Of a DNA stretch of 64,000 nt, positions 17,668 through 26,388 are shown piece by piece. The position numbers and the translations under genes are program-made. Origin of the DNA: Thermogemmatispora carboxidivorans. GTDB taxonomy: Bacteria; Chloroflexota; Ktedonobacteria; Ktedonobacterales; Ktedonobacteraceae. How positions within the stretch are numbered: position 1 is the stretch's first letter; every line of letters starts with the position of its first letter. A model generated the notes under the pieces. That model was not told where the DNA came from and made no database searches. It worked only from the letters and a program-made list of their open reading frames with translations. The stretch is from NCBI RefSeq assembly GCF_000702505.1, contig NZ_JNIM01000001.1, positions 1 to 64,000 of the forward strand, read 5' to 3'.

Positions 17668-17767
17668 GCCTACATAATAGCGCGCTCGGATGACAATCGC
17701 ATGAACGTGGGGGGCTGAGCTATGAACAATATTTCATCGAAAGCGCGTGCTGGCGGAGCGTCAACGA

Positions 17768-18436
17768 TTACAGTTTGTTCATCTTCTCCCAGTCGCGATT
17801 GAAGCGCTGGATGGCCTCCTCGCTGAGGGGATCGCTGATCAAATCGAGCAGTACCTGGGGGGGAGCGGTCAGATCGTGAGCGCCGGCTAGCAGGGCGCGG
17901 GCGGCCTCCTCGGGCGTCTTAATGCTTGCCACCAGCACGCGCGTAGTCACAGGCTCTTGAGAGCGGCAGAGTGTAGCCATCTGAGCGATACGGGTGGAGG
18001 CATCGATCCCGGAGCGTTCCAGGCGGTTGTAGTAAGGAATAACGAAGTCGGCGCGCACCTGAAGAGCGCAATAGGTCTGGGGCACGGTGGTGACGGCAGT
18101 AAAGGCCAGCGCGTAGCCCTGGCTACTCAGGCGGCGAGCCACGCGCATTCCCACCTGATTCATAGGGATTTTAGGAATAACGCGCTCGGGGGCCATCTCG
18201 ATATAGCTGAGGGCCTCACGATACATCTCTTCTTCCTCGCTGGCGCCGGGCTGCATGAAGACATGACCACTGAGGGCCTCGAGCAGCGCCTCCAGCACCT
18301 GGCGAGGCGAGAGCTGCTGACCGCGCTCGCGGGCAGCCAGCAGCAGCGTTGGATTAGTGGTCGCGCCGGACAAAGGTACCGTGCGGGCCACATTCGTGAT
18401 ATCATCTATGAAAGCAGTATCAACGTAGAGGGCCAT
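17768..18436 (-). CDS. transaldolase family protein (FSA/TalC-like)
   Basis: A 222-residue TIM-barrel protein of the short transaldolase/fructose-6-phosphate aldolase group. Visible features are YVDTAFIDDI, SGATTNPTLLL, the Schiff-base Lys in VIPKIPMNQVG (about residue 88), YALAFTAVTT and VIPYYNRLE. The short chain without the N-terminal extension of classical TalB fits FSA/TalC. It may act as transaldolase in the pentose phosphate pathway or as an aldolase; sequence alone does not separate these. GGAG lies 7 nt before the ATG. Its start overlaps that of the divergent methyltransferase region. Confidence 0.88.
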   Translation of the reverse strand: MALYVDTAFIDDITNVARTVPLSGATTNPTLLLAARERGQQLSPRQVLEALLEALSGHVFMQPGASEEEEMYREALSYIEMAPERVIPKIPMNQVGMRVARRLSSQGYALAFTAVTTVPQTYCALQVRADFVIPYYNRLERSGIDASTRIAQMATLCRSQEPVTTRVLVASIKTPEEAARALLAGAHDLTAPPQVLLDLISDPLSEEAIQRFNRDWEKMNKL

Positions 18437-18440
18437 GCGT

Positions 18441-19517
18441 ATGCTCCATCCTCAACTCTTAGCTGACAACGTTCCTTTGCATGCTGAGCAGCGCTTACTG
18501 ATCTTGAATTCAGCGGCGGACCCCTTTGTCCAGGTGGCCGCGCGTCAGCTCAGCCGTGGGCGAATCATCCTGGCAGAAGACAACGTCGGCGCCCTTGAAC
18601 AAGCGTACGCTGCCCTTGCCCGCAGCCAGTTACAACATATTCCTTTCCATGAGTATACGCGAGAAACTCCACCGAATACCATAGATGTAGCGGTCATGAA
18701 TCTGCTGTATCAGCCCTCTAAAGCCTGGGTCTACTACGGACTAGAGGCGGCGCGCTACGCTCTCAAGCCCGGTGGGCGTCTCTATGTGACCGGTGCCAAG
18801 GATCGGGGTATCCTCTCGATTGCGCGGCGGATGCGCGAGTACTTTGGCAATCTGGAGACGGTGGAGATCAGCAAGGGCTGGCGTGTGGTAGCGGCGGAGA
18901 AGAGCGCCGGGATGCCTTTGCCTGCGGAGCCGCCGGTCTGGCCGCAGCGCGAGGTCTTTGCCGGGGGTGAGCTGGACGAAGGGACGCGCCTCTTGCTCGA
19001 CTCGCTGGAGGTCTACGTGACCGATGTGGCGCTCGACCTGGGTTGTGGCGCCGGTTATATTGGCCTCCATATTGCCGAGCGCGCCCGCAAAGGCAGCGTC
19101 ACCCTGGTTGATGCCAGCCTGGCGGCGGTGGCTCTGGCGCAGCAGCGGCTGCAGGAACAGGGGCTGAGCAATGCCCAGGCCCTGGCCAGCGATGCCACCA
19201 GCGCTGTGAGTGGGCAGCGCTTCAGTCTGATCGCGACCAATCCTCCTTTCCATATCTGGGGAGTGAATACGAAGGCTGTCGGCGAACGCTTTATTCGCGA
19301 AAGTGCTCGCCTCCTGCACCATCGGCGTGGACGTTTCTACCTGGTGGCCAATCGCTTCTTGAAGTACGAGCCGGTGCTGGAGGAGTGCTTTGAGGACGTG
19401 CAGGAGGTGGGCGGCAATAGTCGTTATAAAGTGCTGCGCGCTACCTCGCCCCTGCGCCCAGGACGGCGCAGCGAGCGTGCTGAGGCGCTAACCCAACCCT
19501 ATAAAGGATGGCGCTGA
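18441..19517 (+). CDS. RsmC-like rRNA guanine-N2 methyltransferase
   Basis: A 358-residue protein with two methyltransferase-like halves, as in RsmC/RlmG. The first is degenerate (LLILNSAADPFVQ, LKPGGRLYVTGAKD). The second is active-looking, with motif I ALDLGCGAGYIGLHI and the catalytic NPPFH motif (about residue 266) used for exocyclic amine methylation of guanine in rRNA. RsmC methylates G1207 of 16S rRNA; the exact target here is inferred. I prefer the ATG at 18441 because GAGGG lies 8 nt upstream; an ATG at 18435 overlaps the divergent transaldolase start. It is followed almost directly by the amidohydrolase gene. Confidence 0.82.
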   Translation: MLHPQLLADNVPLHAEQRLLILNSAADPFVQVAARQLSRGRIILAEDNVGALEQAYAALARSQLQHIPFHEYTRETPPNTIDVAVMNLLYQPSKAWVYYGLEAARYALKPGGRLYVTGAKDRGILSIARRMREYFGNLETVEISKGWRVVAAEKSAGMPLPAEPPVWPQREVFAGGELDEGTRLLLDSLEVYVTDVALDLGCGAGYIGLHIAERARKGSVTLVDASLAAVALAQQRLQEQGLSNAQALASDATSAVSGQRFSLIATNPPFHIWGVNTKAVGERFIRESARLLHHRRGRFYLVANRFLKYEPVLEECFEDVQEVGGNSRYKVLRATSPLRPGRRSERAEALTQPYKGWR

Positions 19518-19519
19518 GC

Positions 19520-21130
19520 ATGAGCCACATCGCCTATCTCAACGGCAATCTCTATACGATGGACGCGGCCCTCCCCCGGGCTCAGGCCCTGGCTGTCGAG
19601 CGCGAGAGCGGGCGTATTGTAGCGGTTGGAGACAATGAAGAGGTTCGGCGGGCCGCTGGGACCCAGGCCGAGCTGTTCGACCTGCGCGGCAAGACCGTGC
19701 TGCCGGGCTTCATCGATGCTCATATCCATCTGCTGGCCACGGCTTACCGGGCCCATGACATCGATGCGGCGACGTGCAATAGCGCCGACGAGGTGGCGCA
19801 GCTGGTGCGCGAGCGCGCGGCTCGCACGCCCGTCGGCGAATGGGTCGTTGGCAGCCACTGGGATCGCAATCGCTGGCCGGCGCGCGCTTTTCCCACCAGA
19901 GAGGTGCTCGATGCAGCGGCCCCCGGCCATCCAGTGGCTCTCTGGAGCAAGGACGGCCATCTGCTCTGGGTGAATTCGCTGGCCCTGGAACGAGCGGGCA
20001 TCAGCGCCGAGACGCCTGATCCGCCCGGCGGCGCCATTCTGCGCGATGGCAGTGGCCAGCCGACCGGCATCTTGCAAGAAGGGGCAGCAATGGAACTGGT
20101 CGCGCGACTCATTTCTGCACCCTCTCCCTCGCTGGCCCGCCAACTGCTGGAGGAAACCTTTGCAGCGCTCCTGCGCTCGGGCATTACAGCCATCCACGAC
20201 ATCGAGGATCGCGCGGTTTACGAGCTGCTAGCCTCCCTGCGCACGGCGGGCCGGCTGCCCCTGCGCGTGCGCATGATCCTTCAGCGCCATCCCTTGCCCG
20301 AGCTGCGGGCTGGTCTGCTCAAGGCAGACGAAGAGGATGCCCTCTTGCGTATTGGCGGGATTAAGATCTTCGCCGATGGTACTCTTGGCTCGCAGACCGC
20401 TGCCATGCTCGAAAGCTACGAGGGTAGCCCCTCAAACTATGGGATTCTGGCTACGCCCGAGGAACAGATGCGGACCCTGGTCAGGGAGGCCAGCGAGCTG
20501 GATCTGATCATTGCTATCCACGCTATTGGCGATCGCGCAGCGCGTGTGGCGCTGGACGCCATCGAGCTGGCTCAGCGTCATCTCGCCGAGCAGGGCCGGA
20601 GCATGGGCAGGCGACTGCGCTATCGTCTGGAGCATGTTCAGCTTATTCACCCCAGCGACCTGGAGCGGATGCACCGTCTGGGAGTAATCGCCTCCGTGCA
20701 GCCCTACCATGCCGTGGCCGATCGAGACATCGCCGAACGCTACTGGGGTGCGCGTCACCGGCACGCCTATGCCTATCGTACTATGAACGAGCGAGGTATC
20801 CCGCTTGCCCTTGGCTCAGATGCTCCCGTCGAGCTATTTGATCCGCTGCGCATCATCTATGCCGCCGTCCAGCGCACCGATCCCGGAAGCGGGCGCCCCT
20901 CCTGGCTGCCGGAGCAGGCCCTGCCGCTGAGCGCGGCCCTCTATGGCTACACCCTTGGGGCGGCCTATGCCGGGGCTGAAGCAGATGACAAAGGCTCGCT
21001 CAGCGTCGGCAAGTTCGGGGACGCCGTGGTCTTGCCAGAAGATCCCTTCCAGATTCCGCCCGAGCGCCTCGTCAGCAATGGCATCCAGGCCACCATTGTT
21101 GGCGGCCTGCCGGTCTACGGCGAAGTCTAG
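19520..21130 (+). CDS. amidohydrolase family protein (YtcJ-like)
   Basis: A 536-residue metal-dependent hydrolase. The N-terminal metal site is PGFIDAHIHLL. Next come the YtcJ-type landmarks GHLLWVNSLAL, IKIFADGTLGSQTA, IAIHAIGDRAA, LEHVQLIHPSDL and LGSDAPVELFDPL, ending with the beta-sandwich segment VGKFGDAVVL. YtcJ/LAF3-like enzymes hydrolyse amides or esters of unknown natural substrates. It begins two bases after the preceding stop, so it is an operon with the methyltransferase; an ATG four codons earlier (19508) is possible. Confidence 0.88.
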   Translation: MSHIAYLNGNLYTMDAALPRAQALAVERESGRIVAVGDNEEVRRAAGTQAELFDLRGKTVLPGFIDAHIHLLATAYRAHDIDAATCNSADEVAQLVRERAARTPVGEWVVGSHWDRNRWPARAFPTREVLDAAAPGHPVALWSKDGHLLWVNSLALERAGISAETPDPPGGAILRDGSGQPTGILQEGAAMELVARLISAPSPSLARQLLEETFAALLRSGITAIHDIEDRAVYELLASLRTAGRLPLRVRMILQRHPLPELRAGLLKADEEDALLRIGGIKIFADGTLGSQTAAMLESYEGSPSNYGILATPEEQMRTLVREASELDLIIAIHAIGDRAARVALDAIELAQRHLAEQGRSMGRRLRYRLEHVQLIHPSDLERMHRLGVIASVQPYHAVADRDIAERYWGARHRHAYAYRTMNERGIPLALGSDAPVELFDPLRIIYAAVQRTDPGSGRPSWLPEQALPLSAALYGYTLGAAYAGAEADDKGSLSVGKFGDAVVLPEDPFQIPPERLVSNGIQATIVGGLPVYGEV

Positions 21131-21206
21131 CCCTGGACCCTGGCCCTGCTGGCCAGAGCACTGCTCTCCCTGGCGCCAGTCCAGGCGCAGCTCAACCCCG
21201 CTCGGC

Positions 21207-21737
21207 TCAGGCATCGTCGAGGAAAGGCAGGCCCTGCTGACGATAGGAGCGCTCCAGGGCCTCGATCCATTCTAGTTGCGTCGGCGTCTGCGGCACAAAG
21301 CAGCCACGGGCCGAGGATAGCAGGCCCACGGCCAGCGGCACCGAGTAGCCGGCGCGTACCAGCAGGGCGGCGGCGATCATCGCCGAGCGCCCGATGCCGA
21401 GACGGCAGTGGATAGCGATATGGTGGCCGGAGCTCAGCAGGCCATACAGCTCGCTCAGCAGGTCCTGAATGGGGCCATCCAGCGGCGGCCCCTGCAGATC
21501 GGCGATCGGGAAATGGAAATAGCGTAGCCCCTGCTCCCGGCAGGTCTGCGCCTCGCGCTGCAGACCGATCTCTTCGATCTCCTCGCCGGTCAGCAGCGAA
21601 ACCAGCACATCGACGCCCGCGCTGCGCAGCATCTTGATGGCCTGCTCCAGCAGCGCGCCGCCCGCTGGATGGCCCATGATGCTCAGACGCCGATCCTTCA
21701 CCAAGTCAACGGTGTACAATCCTCTCACCACAGCCAT
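21207..21737 (-). CDS. dual-specificity/tyrosine phosphatase-like protein
   Basis: A 176-residue protein with the Cys-based phosphatase signature HCRLGIGRSA (about residues 111-120: nucleophile Cys, P-loop Arg). Upstream lies a likely general-acid Asp in FPIADLQGP. The length and the simple fold suggest a cyclin-dependent-kinase-inhibitor-3/atypical dual-specificity phosphatase type. The substrate is unknown. It is convergent with the amidohydrolase gene and divergent from the aminotransferase. Confidence 0.85.
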   Translation of the reverse strand: MAVVRGLYTVDLVKDRRLSIMGHPAGGALLEQAIKMLRSAGVDVLVSLLTGEEIEEIGLQREAQTCREQGLRYFHFPIADLQGPPLDGPIQDLLSELYGLLSSGHHIAIHCRLGIGRSAMIAAALLVRAGYSVPLAVGLLSSARGCFVPQTPTQLEWIEALERSYRQQGLPFLDDA

Positions 21738-21894
21738 CTTGCTCCGTTTGACTTCCTACCAGATACCAGGCTAGCCAGATCGAACAGACAGGATACGACC
21801 CAGACAGAAGAATCAACTCCCGGACGCCAGGCTGCCCCGATGAGGCGGGTTCAGGTCAGGCTCGAGAGCACTCGCCTCTCTCCCCCAGGGTGGC

Positions 21895-21911
21895 GTATAC
21901 TCGGAGTATAC
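21895..21911. promoter_or_regulatory. 17-bp perfect palindrome (putative operator)
   Basis: GTATACTC-G-GAGTATAC is a perfect inverted repeat located 8 bp upstream of a TATAAT. It covers the expected -35 area of the aminotransferase gene. This position suits a repressor or an activator site. Confidence 0.5.
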
Positions 21912-21919
21912 CAGAGAGG

Positions 21920-21925
21920 TATAAT
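21920..21925 (+). promoter_or_regulatory. -10 element of the aminotransferase promoter
   Basis: A perfect TATAAT lies about 40 nt upstream of the ATG at 21965. No good -35 is present, which suggests dependence on a regulator bound at the adjacent palindrome. A GAGGAG ribosome site lies before the start codon. Confidence 0.55.
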
Positions 21926-21964
21926 AGTCTCAACTGATCAACTCTTTTTGAGGAGCATACAGGC

Positions 21965-23140
21965 ATGGCTACTGCTGCTCGGCGTGTAGCGAGCTTTGGG
22001 ACCACTATTTTTACGGAGATCAACGTCCTGGCGCAGCAGCACAACGCCCTCAATCTGGGGCAAGGGAAACCGGATTTCGATACTCCTCCCGACATCATCG
22101 CCAGCCTCGTGACGGCCTTACAGGCCGGCCAGTACAACCAGTACGCCCCGGGACCGGGCACGGCCTCACTGCGCCGCGCCGTGGCTGCCCACGCGGCGCG
22201 TTTCTATGACCTGGAGATTGACCCTGAGCGCGGCGTCATCGTGACGGCGGGTGCTACCGAAGGAATCTTTGCCGCCGTCTTGGGCCTGGTTGATCCCGGC
22301 GATGAGGTCATTGTCATCGAGCCATTCTACGATTCCTATGTACCCAATATCCTCATGGCCGGCGCCACGCCCGTCTATGTCCCACTGCATCCACCTCAGT
22401 GGGCCTTCGATCCCGAGGAGCTGCGCGCCGCCTTCACGCGCAAGACCCGCGCTCTCATCCTCAATACACCGCATAATCCCTGTGGGCGTGTCTTCACACG
22501 CGAAGAGCTAACCTGCATCGCCGAACTCTGTGTTGAACACGATGTCTGCGTGATCGCCGACGAGGTCTACGAACACCTGGTCTTCGACGAGGCGCGTCAT
22601 ATTCCCATCGCCACCCTGCCTGGCATGTTCGAACGCACCGTGACGGTCAGCAGCTCTGGCAAAGCTTTCAGTGCGACCGGCTGGAAGATCGGCTGGGTCT
22701 ACGGCCATCCAGACCTCGTCGACGGCGTCGCCCAGGCCCATCAGTTCATCACCTTCGCCGTCCACCATCCCACGCAAGAAGCCATTGCCTACGCCCTGAG
22801 CCTGCCAGATAGCTATTATCGCGGCCTGAAGGATCTGTACGAGCACAAGCGTCAGCTGCTCCTGCAGGCTCTTGATGCCGCGGGCCTTCCCTATCGGGTA
22901 CCCGAAGGCACCTACTTTGTGCTGGCCGACTTCTCCTCGGTCTTCGATGGCACCCCGCTCGAATTCGCGCGCTATCTCATCAGCGAAATCGGCGTCGCTG
23001 GTATTCCTCCTGAGACCTTCTATTGTCCTGAACACGCCCACATCGGTCGCAACTATCTACGCTTCTCCTTCTGCAAGAACGACGAGACCTTACTGCAAGC
23101 AGGCGAGCGCCTGGCGAGAGTGGCCACCAGGCAGCGTTAA
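21965..23140 (+). CDS. class I/II PLP-dependent aminotransferase
   Basis: A 391-residue fold-type I aminotransferase. N-terminal LNLGQGKPDFDTP and YAPGPGTASLR, PLP-phosphate contact VTAGATEGIFA, NTPHNPCGRVF (Asn), IADEVYEHLVF (Asp, Tyr) and SSSGKAFSATGWKIGW with the Schiff-base Lys (about 238) are all present. The substrate-loop sequence is closest to the kynurenine/methionine aminotransferase group (YbdL, KAT), which uses aromatic amino acids or methionine. Exact specificity is uncertain. It appears to be a single-gene unit with its own promoter. Confidence 0.88.
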   Translation: MATAARRVASFGTTIFTEINVLAQQHNALNLGQGKPDFDTPPDIIASLVTALQAGQYNQYAPGPGTASLRRAVAAHAARFYDLEIDPERGVIVTAGATEGIFAAVLGLVDPGDEVIVIEPFYDSYVPNILMAGATPVYVPLHPPQWAFDPEELRAAFTRKTRALILNTPHNPCGRVFTREELTCIAELCVEHDVCVIADEVYEHLVFDEARHIPIATLPGMFERTVTVSSSGKAFSATGWKIGWVYGHPDLVDGVAQAHQFITFAVHHPTQEAIAYALSLPDSYYRGLKDLYEHKRQLLLQALDAAGLPYRVPEGTYFVLADFSSVFDGTPLEFARYLISEIGVAGIPPETFYCPEHAHIGRNYLRFSFCKNDETLLQAGERLARVATRQR

Positions 23141-23214
23141 GAGAGAGAAGCAGACGGGGGAGGGGAGCAGGGAACAGAGGACAAGGCGAGGCAGGGAGAG
23201 AGGCAGACAGGCGC

Positions 23215-24279
23215 TCAGGGGGAGGCGGGAGAGACAGGCGGTCGCGTCAAGCGGGAGCGCTGCGGACGACGGTAGCTGCTAGATTCGCGCACGATCAGCT
23301 CGGGCTGGTAAGTCAGTTGGCGGTGCTCGTGGGTCGAAGGATGATCGGCCTCATCCAGGAGCAGCTCGGCAGCGCTGCGGCCAAGCTGATACTTGGGCTG
23401 GCGCACCGAGGTCAGCGGCGTCGAGAGCATGCCGGCAAAATCAACATCGTCGTAGCCGACGAGCGCAAAGTCGCGCGGGATCGCAAAGCCGCGCCTGGTG
23501 AGGCCGCGCATGACTCCCAGGGCCAGCAGATCGTTAGCGCAGAAAATCGCTGTTGGGCGCTCAGCCTCGCTCACGCTCAGAATCTGCTCGACGGCGCGCT
23601 CTCCCTCCCGGGCATTCAAGAAGGGCCTGGCCACCTCTAAGACCACCTGGGCCGGGTCAGCGCCCGTCGCACGCACTGCCCGCTGTACACCCTCCAGACG
23701 GTCGGCGCATTGGCGAATCGAGTGCGGACCGTTCACAAAGGCAATGCGCTCGTGTCCTTGGGCCAGCAGATGCTCTGCTGCCAACTCGCCCCCGTGCACA
23801 TCGTCGACGGCCACCGAGCACAGATCGGGCTGCCGACTCGGGCGATCTAGCAGGACCACAGAGATGCCGCGCTTGCGCAGGCGATAAAGATGGGTGGGAT
23901 CATCAAGCACAGGAGTGATCAGCACCCCGTGGGCGCGCTGCTCTTCCAACACACGCAGATAATGGGCCTCGCGCTCGGACGAATCGTCTGAATTGCAGAG
24001 AATGACAACATAGCCAGCCTCACTGGCTACGTCCTCGACACCACGTGCTACTTCGGTAAAGAAGGGATTCGCCACGTCGAGCACTACCAGGCCAATATAG
24101 AGGCTGCGCCCAGCGCGGAGCTGACGCGCCGAGCCATTGCGAACAAAGCCCAGCTCATCAATGATGCGCTGCACACGCTGCCTGGTCTCTTCTGCTACTA
24201 GCTCGGGATGGTTCAGGACGTTAGAGACGGTCCCGAGCGAGACGCCAGCCCGCTCGGCTACCTCACGAATACTTGGCAT
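23215..24279 (-). CDS. LacI family regulator of the rhamnose operon
   Basis: A 354-residue repressor. Residues 1-60 are the LacI helix-turn-helix and hinge (SIREVAERAGVSLGTVSNVLN, then RAGRSLYIGL). The rest is a periplasmic-binding-protein-like sugar domain (DVANPFFTEVARGVEDVA, CANDLLALGVMRGL, VGYDDVDFAGMLSTPLTSV). The gene diverges from the rhamnose operon, whose promoter carries a typical LacI-type palindrome, so it probably represses that operon until rhamnose or a derivative binds. GGAG lies 7 nt before the ATG at 24279. The C-terminal ~25 residues are Arg/Pro-rich. Confidence 0.9.
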   Translation of the reverse strand: MPSIREVAERAGVSLGTVSNVLNHPELVAEETRQRVQRIIDELGFVRNGSARQLRAGRSLYIGLVVLDVANPFFTEVARGVEDVASEAGYVVILCNSDDSSEREAHYLRVLEEQRAHGVLITPVLDDPTHLYRLRKRGISVVLLDRPSRQPDLCSVAVDDVHGGELAAEHLLAQGHERIAFVNGPHSIRQCADRLEGVQRAVRATGADPAQVVLEVARPFLNAREGERAVEQILSVSEAERPTAIFCANDLLALGVMRGLTRRGFAIPRDFALVGYDDVDFAGMLSTPLTSVRQPKYQLGRSAAELLLDEADHPSTHEHRQLTYQPELIVRESSSYRRPQRSRLTRPPVSPASP

Positions 24280-24662
24280 GCACGCACTCCGTAGACAGAA
24301 GCGAGATTCATCAGGAATGAAAGCAAGATGGTAGTAATAATCATGATAAGGCAAACCCCCGATGCCGCAGGCCGTCTGGCCGTCGCTCCTCACAAGCCCA
24401 GGCGACCCCTGCGCGCTGGGGTGGGGTCTCTTCGCTCTGTGATCCCGGTCGAGTCGAGGTCTCCAAAAGGAAGAAAGACCTCGACCTGCCCTCCTGGGGG
24501 CTGGCAGTCAGGAACGCCGCTGAAGCCTCTTCCTCTGCTGGCTGACCTGACTGCATCACAAGATAGTATGCCACAATTGTCTGCCCTCTGGCTATCTACC
24601 TGGCCATTCCCCTGGTGGCCATCTTTCTGCCGCGCGTCCGACAAACAAGGGTGCGCTTCCCC
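24280..24662. other. intergenic region between lacI-type gene and rhamnose promoter
   Basis: About 380 bp without a gene. It presumably contains the promoter of the regulator. The AT-rich stretch around 24330-24350 is the likeliest place, but hexamers there are poor (TTGCCT, TACCAT). Confidence 0.3.
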
Positions 24663-24691
24663 TTGACAATCGGGCCGGCCTCGATTATACT
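24663..24691 (+). promoter_or_regulatory. promoter of the rhamnose operon
   Basis: TTGACA (24663-24668), a 17-bp spacer and TATACT (24686-24691) are close to the sigma-70 consensus. Transcription should start near 24698, giving a leader of about 150 nt before the first gene. Confidence 0.8.
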
Positions 24692-24697
24692 CTCAAC

Positions 24698-24713
24698 ATT
24701 GAAACGTTTCAAT
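24698..24713. promoter_or_regulatory. LacI-type operator
   Basis: ATTGAAACGTTTCAAT is a perfect 16-bp palindrome with the central CG typical of LacI-family operators. It covers the predicted transcription start, so a bound repressor would block initiation. The divergent LacI-family gene is the obvious ligand. Confidence 0.85.
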
Positions 24714-24851
24714 TGGCAGCCGGCCCATATACCCCGGCCAGAGTGGGCCAATGACCAGGCTCACTGACTGGCCGATTGCCTGATCGTCGGACTGATCGGC
24801 GGAGCGAGTGGAGAACTGATCGTCAGCGAAGGACACTCACCAGGGGGAACT

Positions 24852-26375
24852 ATGGAAGTTGCCGCGCCGCAGGCGGCGGTGCCCGTGATTGAGCTGGTCG
24901 GCGTTAGCAAGCGCTTTGGCGCCATTCAGGCCCTCAAAGAGGTGGACTTGAGCCTCTATGCGGGCGAGGTTCATGCTCTGGTAGGCGAAAATGGTGCTGG
25001 CAAAAGCACGCTGGTGAAGATTCTGGCAGGCGTGCACCGCCCCGATCGTGGTCTCCTCAAAATCAACGGCGAGGCGGTCGAGCTGCGCAGTCCTGCGCAG
25101 GCCCAGGCCGCTGGCATCGCTGTCATTCATCAGGAACCGACCCTTTTCCCCGATTTGGACGTGGCCGAGAACGTCTTCATGGGCCACCAACCGCGTGATC
25201 GCCTGGGGCGCATCGATTGGCGCCGCATGTATCACGAAGTAGAGCAGCTGCTGCAGTCGCTGGGCGTTGAGCTGAATGTCTATCTGCCGGTGCGGGGTCT
25301 CTCGGTGGCTGATCGGCAGTTGGTGGAGATCGCGCGAGCCTTATCGCAGGATGCTCGTGTCTTGATCATGGATGAGCCGACGGCGTCGCTCTCGCCGCGC
25401 GAGGTCGAGGATCTCTTCGCCATCGTCGAGCAGTTGCGGGCGCGGCAGGTGGCAATCCTCTTTGTCAGCCATCGCCTGGAGGAGGTTTTCCGTCTGGCCA
25501 GCCGCGTGACGGTTTTGCGTGATGGGCAGCGCGTCATCACAGCTCCGGCCCGGGCGCTGACCGCTGAAGAGACCGTGCGCCACATGGTGGGGCGAGAGCT
25601 AGCGGCCCTCTTCCCCAAGGAGGAGGCGGCGATCGGCGAAGTAGTGCTGGAGGTGCGTCATTTGACCCGTGCTGGTGTCTTCCGCGACGTGAGCTTCCAG
25701 CTGCGACGTGGCGAGATCCTCGGGCTGGCCGGCCTGGTCGGGGCGGGCCGTACCGAGGTAGCACGGGTACTCTTCGGCATCGATCAGGCCGAGAGCGGCC
25801 AAATTCTGGTTGACGGGCGCCCGGTCAGCATTCACTCGCCGCGCGATGCCATGCGCTATGGCATCGCCTACGTTCCCGAAGATCGCCATCAGCAGGGCCT
25901 CGTCCTCGATTTCTCCATTGCCAGAAACATGACCCTTTCTATTTTGCAGCGCGTCGCGCGCTTCTCTCTGATCAGATCGCGCCAGGAACTGAAGATCGCC
26001 GCTGACTACGCGGAACGCCTGCGTGTGCGAGGTGGGCGCCTGACTCAGCCGGTGCGTGCCCTCTCGGGTGGCAATCAGCAGAAGGTGGTCTTGGGCAAAT
26101 GGCTGGCGACCGAGCCACGCATCCTCATTCTTGATGAGCCAACGCGCGGCATCGATATTGGCGCCAAGGCCGAGGTCCATCGTATCATCTCCGAGTTAGC
26201 CGCGCGTGGTCTGGCCATCCTCCTGATCTCCAGTGAGCTGCCAGAGATTCTGGCCATGTCGGATCGGGTGCTCGTCATGCACGAGGGCCGCGTCAGTGGG
26301 CTGTTCAGCCGCGCTGAGGCCGATCAGGAGAAAGTCATGCTGGCAGCAACGGGACAGAACAGACAGAGCAGCTGA
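24852..26375 (+). CDS. rhamnose ABC transporter, ATP-binding subunit
   Basis: A 507-residue protein with two fused ABC domains, as in RbsA/MglA/RhaT. The first has Walker A GENGAGKST (45-53), Walker B VLIMDEPTASLS and a divergent signature (LSVADRQ). The second has the usual degenerate P-loop GLVGAGRTEVARVL, signature LSGGNQQKVVLGKWL and ILILDEPTRGIDIG. It energises import with the two permeases and the lipoprotein that follow. AGGGGG lies 4 nt before the ATG. Rhamnose specificity is inferred from the operon's catabolic genes. Confidence 0.92.
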   Translation: MEVAAPQAAVPVIELVGVSKRFGAIQALKEVDLSLYAGEVHALVGENGAGKSTLVKILAGVHRPDRGLLKINGEAVELRSPAQAQAAGIAVIHQEPTLFPDLDVAENVFMGHQPRDRLGRIDWRRMYHEVEQLLQSLGVELNVYLPVRGLSVADRQLVEIARALSQDARVLIMDEPTASLSPREVEDLFAIVEQLRARQVAILFVSHRLEEVFRLASRVTVLRDGQRVITAPARALTAEETVRHMVGRELAALFPKEEAAIGEVVLEVRHLTRAGVFRDVSFQLRRGEILGLAGLVGAGRTEVARVLFGIDQAESGQILVDGRPVSIHSPRDAMRYGIAYVPEDRHQQGLVLDFSIARNMTLSILQRVARFSLIRSRQELKIAADYAERLRVRGGRLTQPVRALSGGNQQKVVLGKWLATEPRILILDEPTRGIDIGAKAEVHRIISELAARGLAILLISSELPEILAMSDRVLVMHEGRVSGLFSRAEADQEKVMLAATGQNRQSS

Positions 26376-26388
26376 GCGAGGTAAGGGC

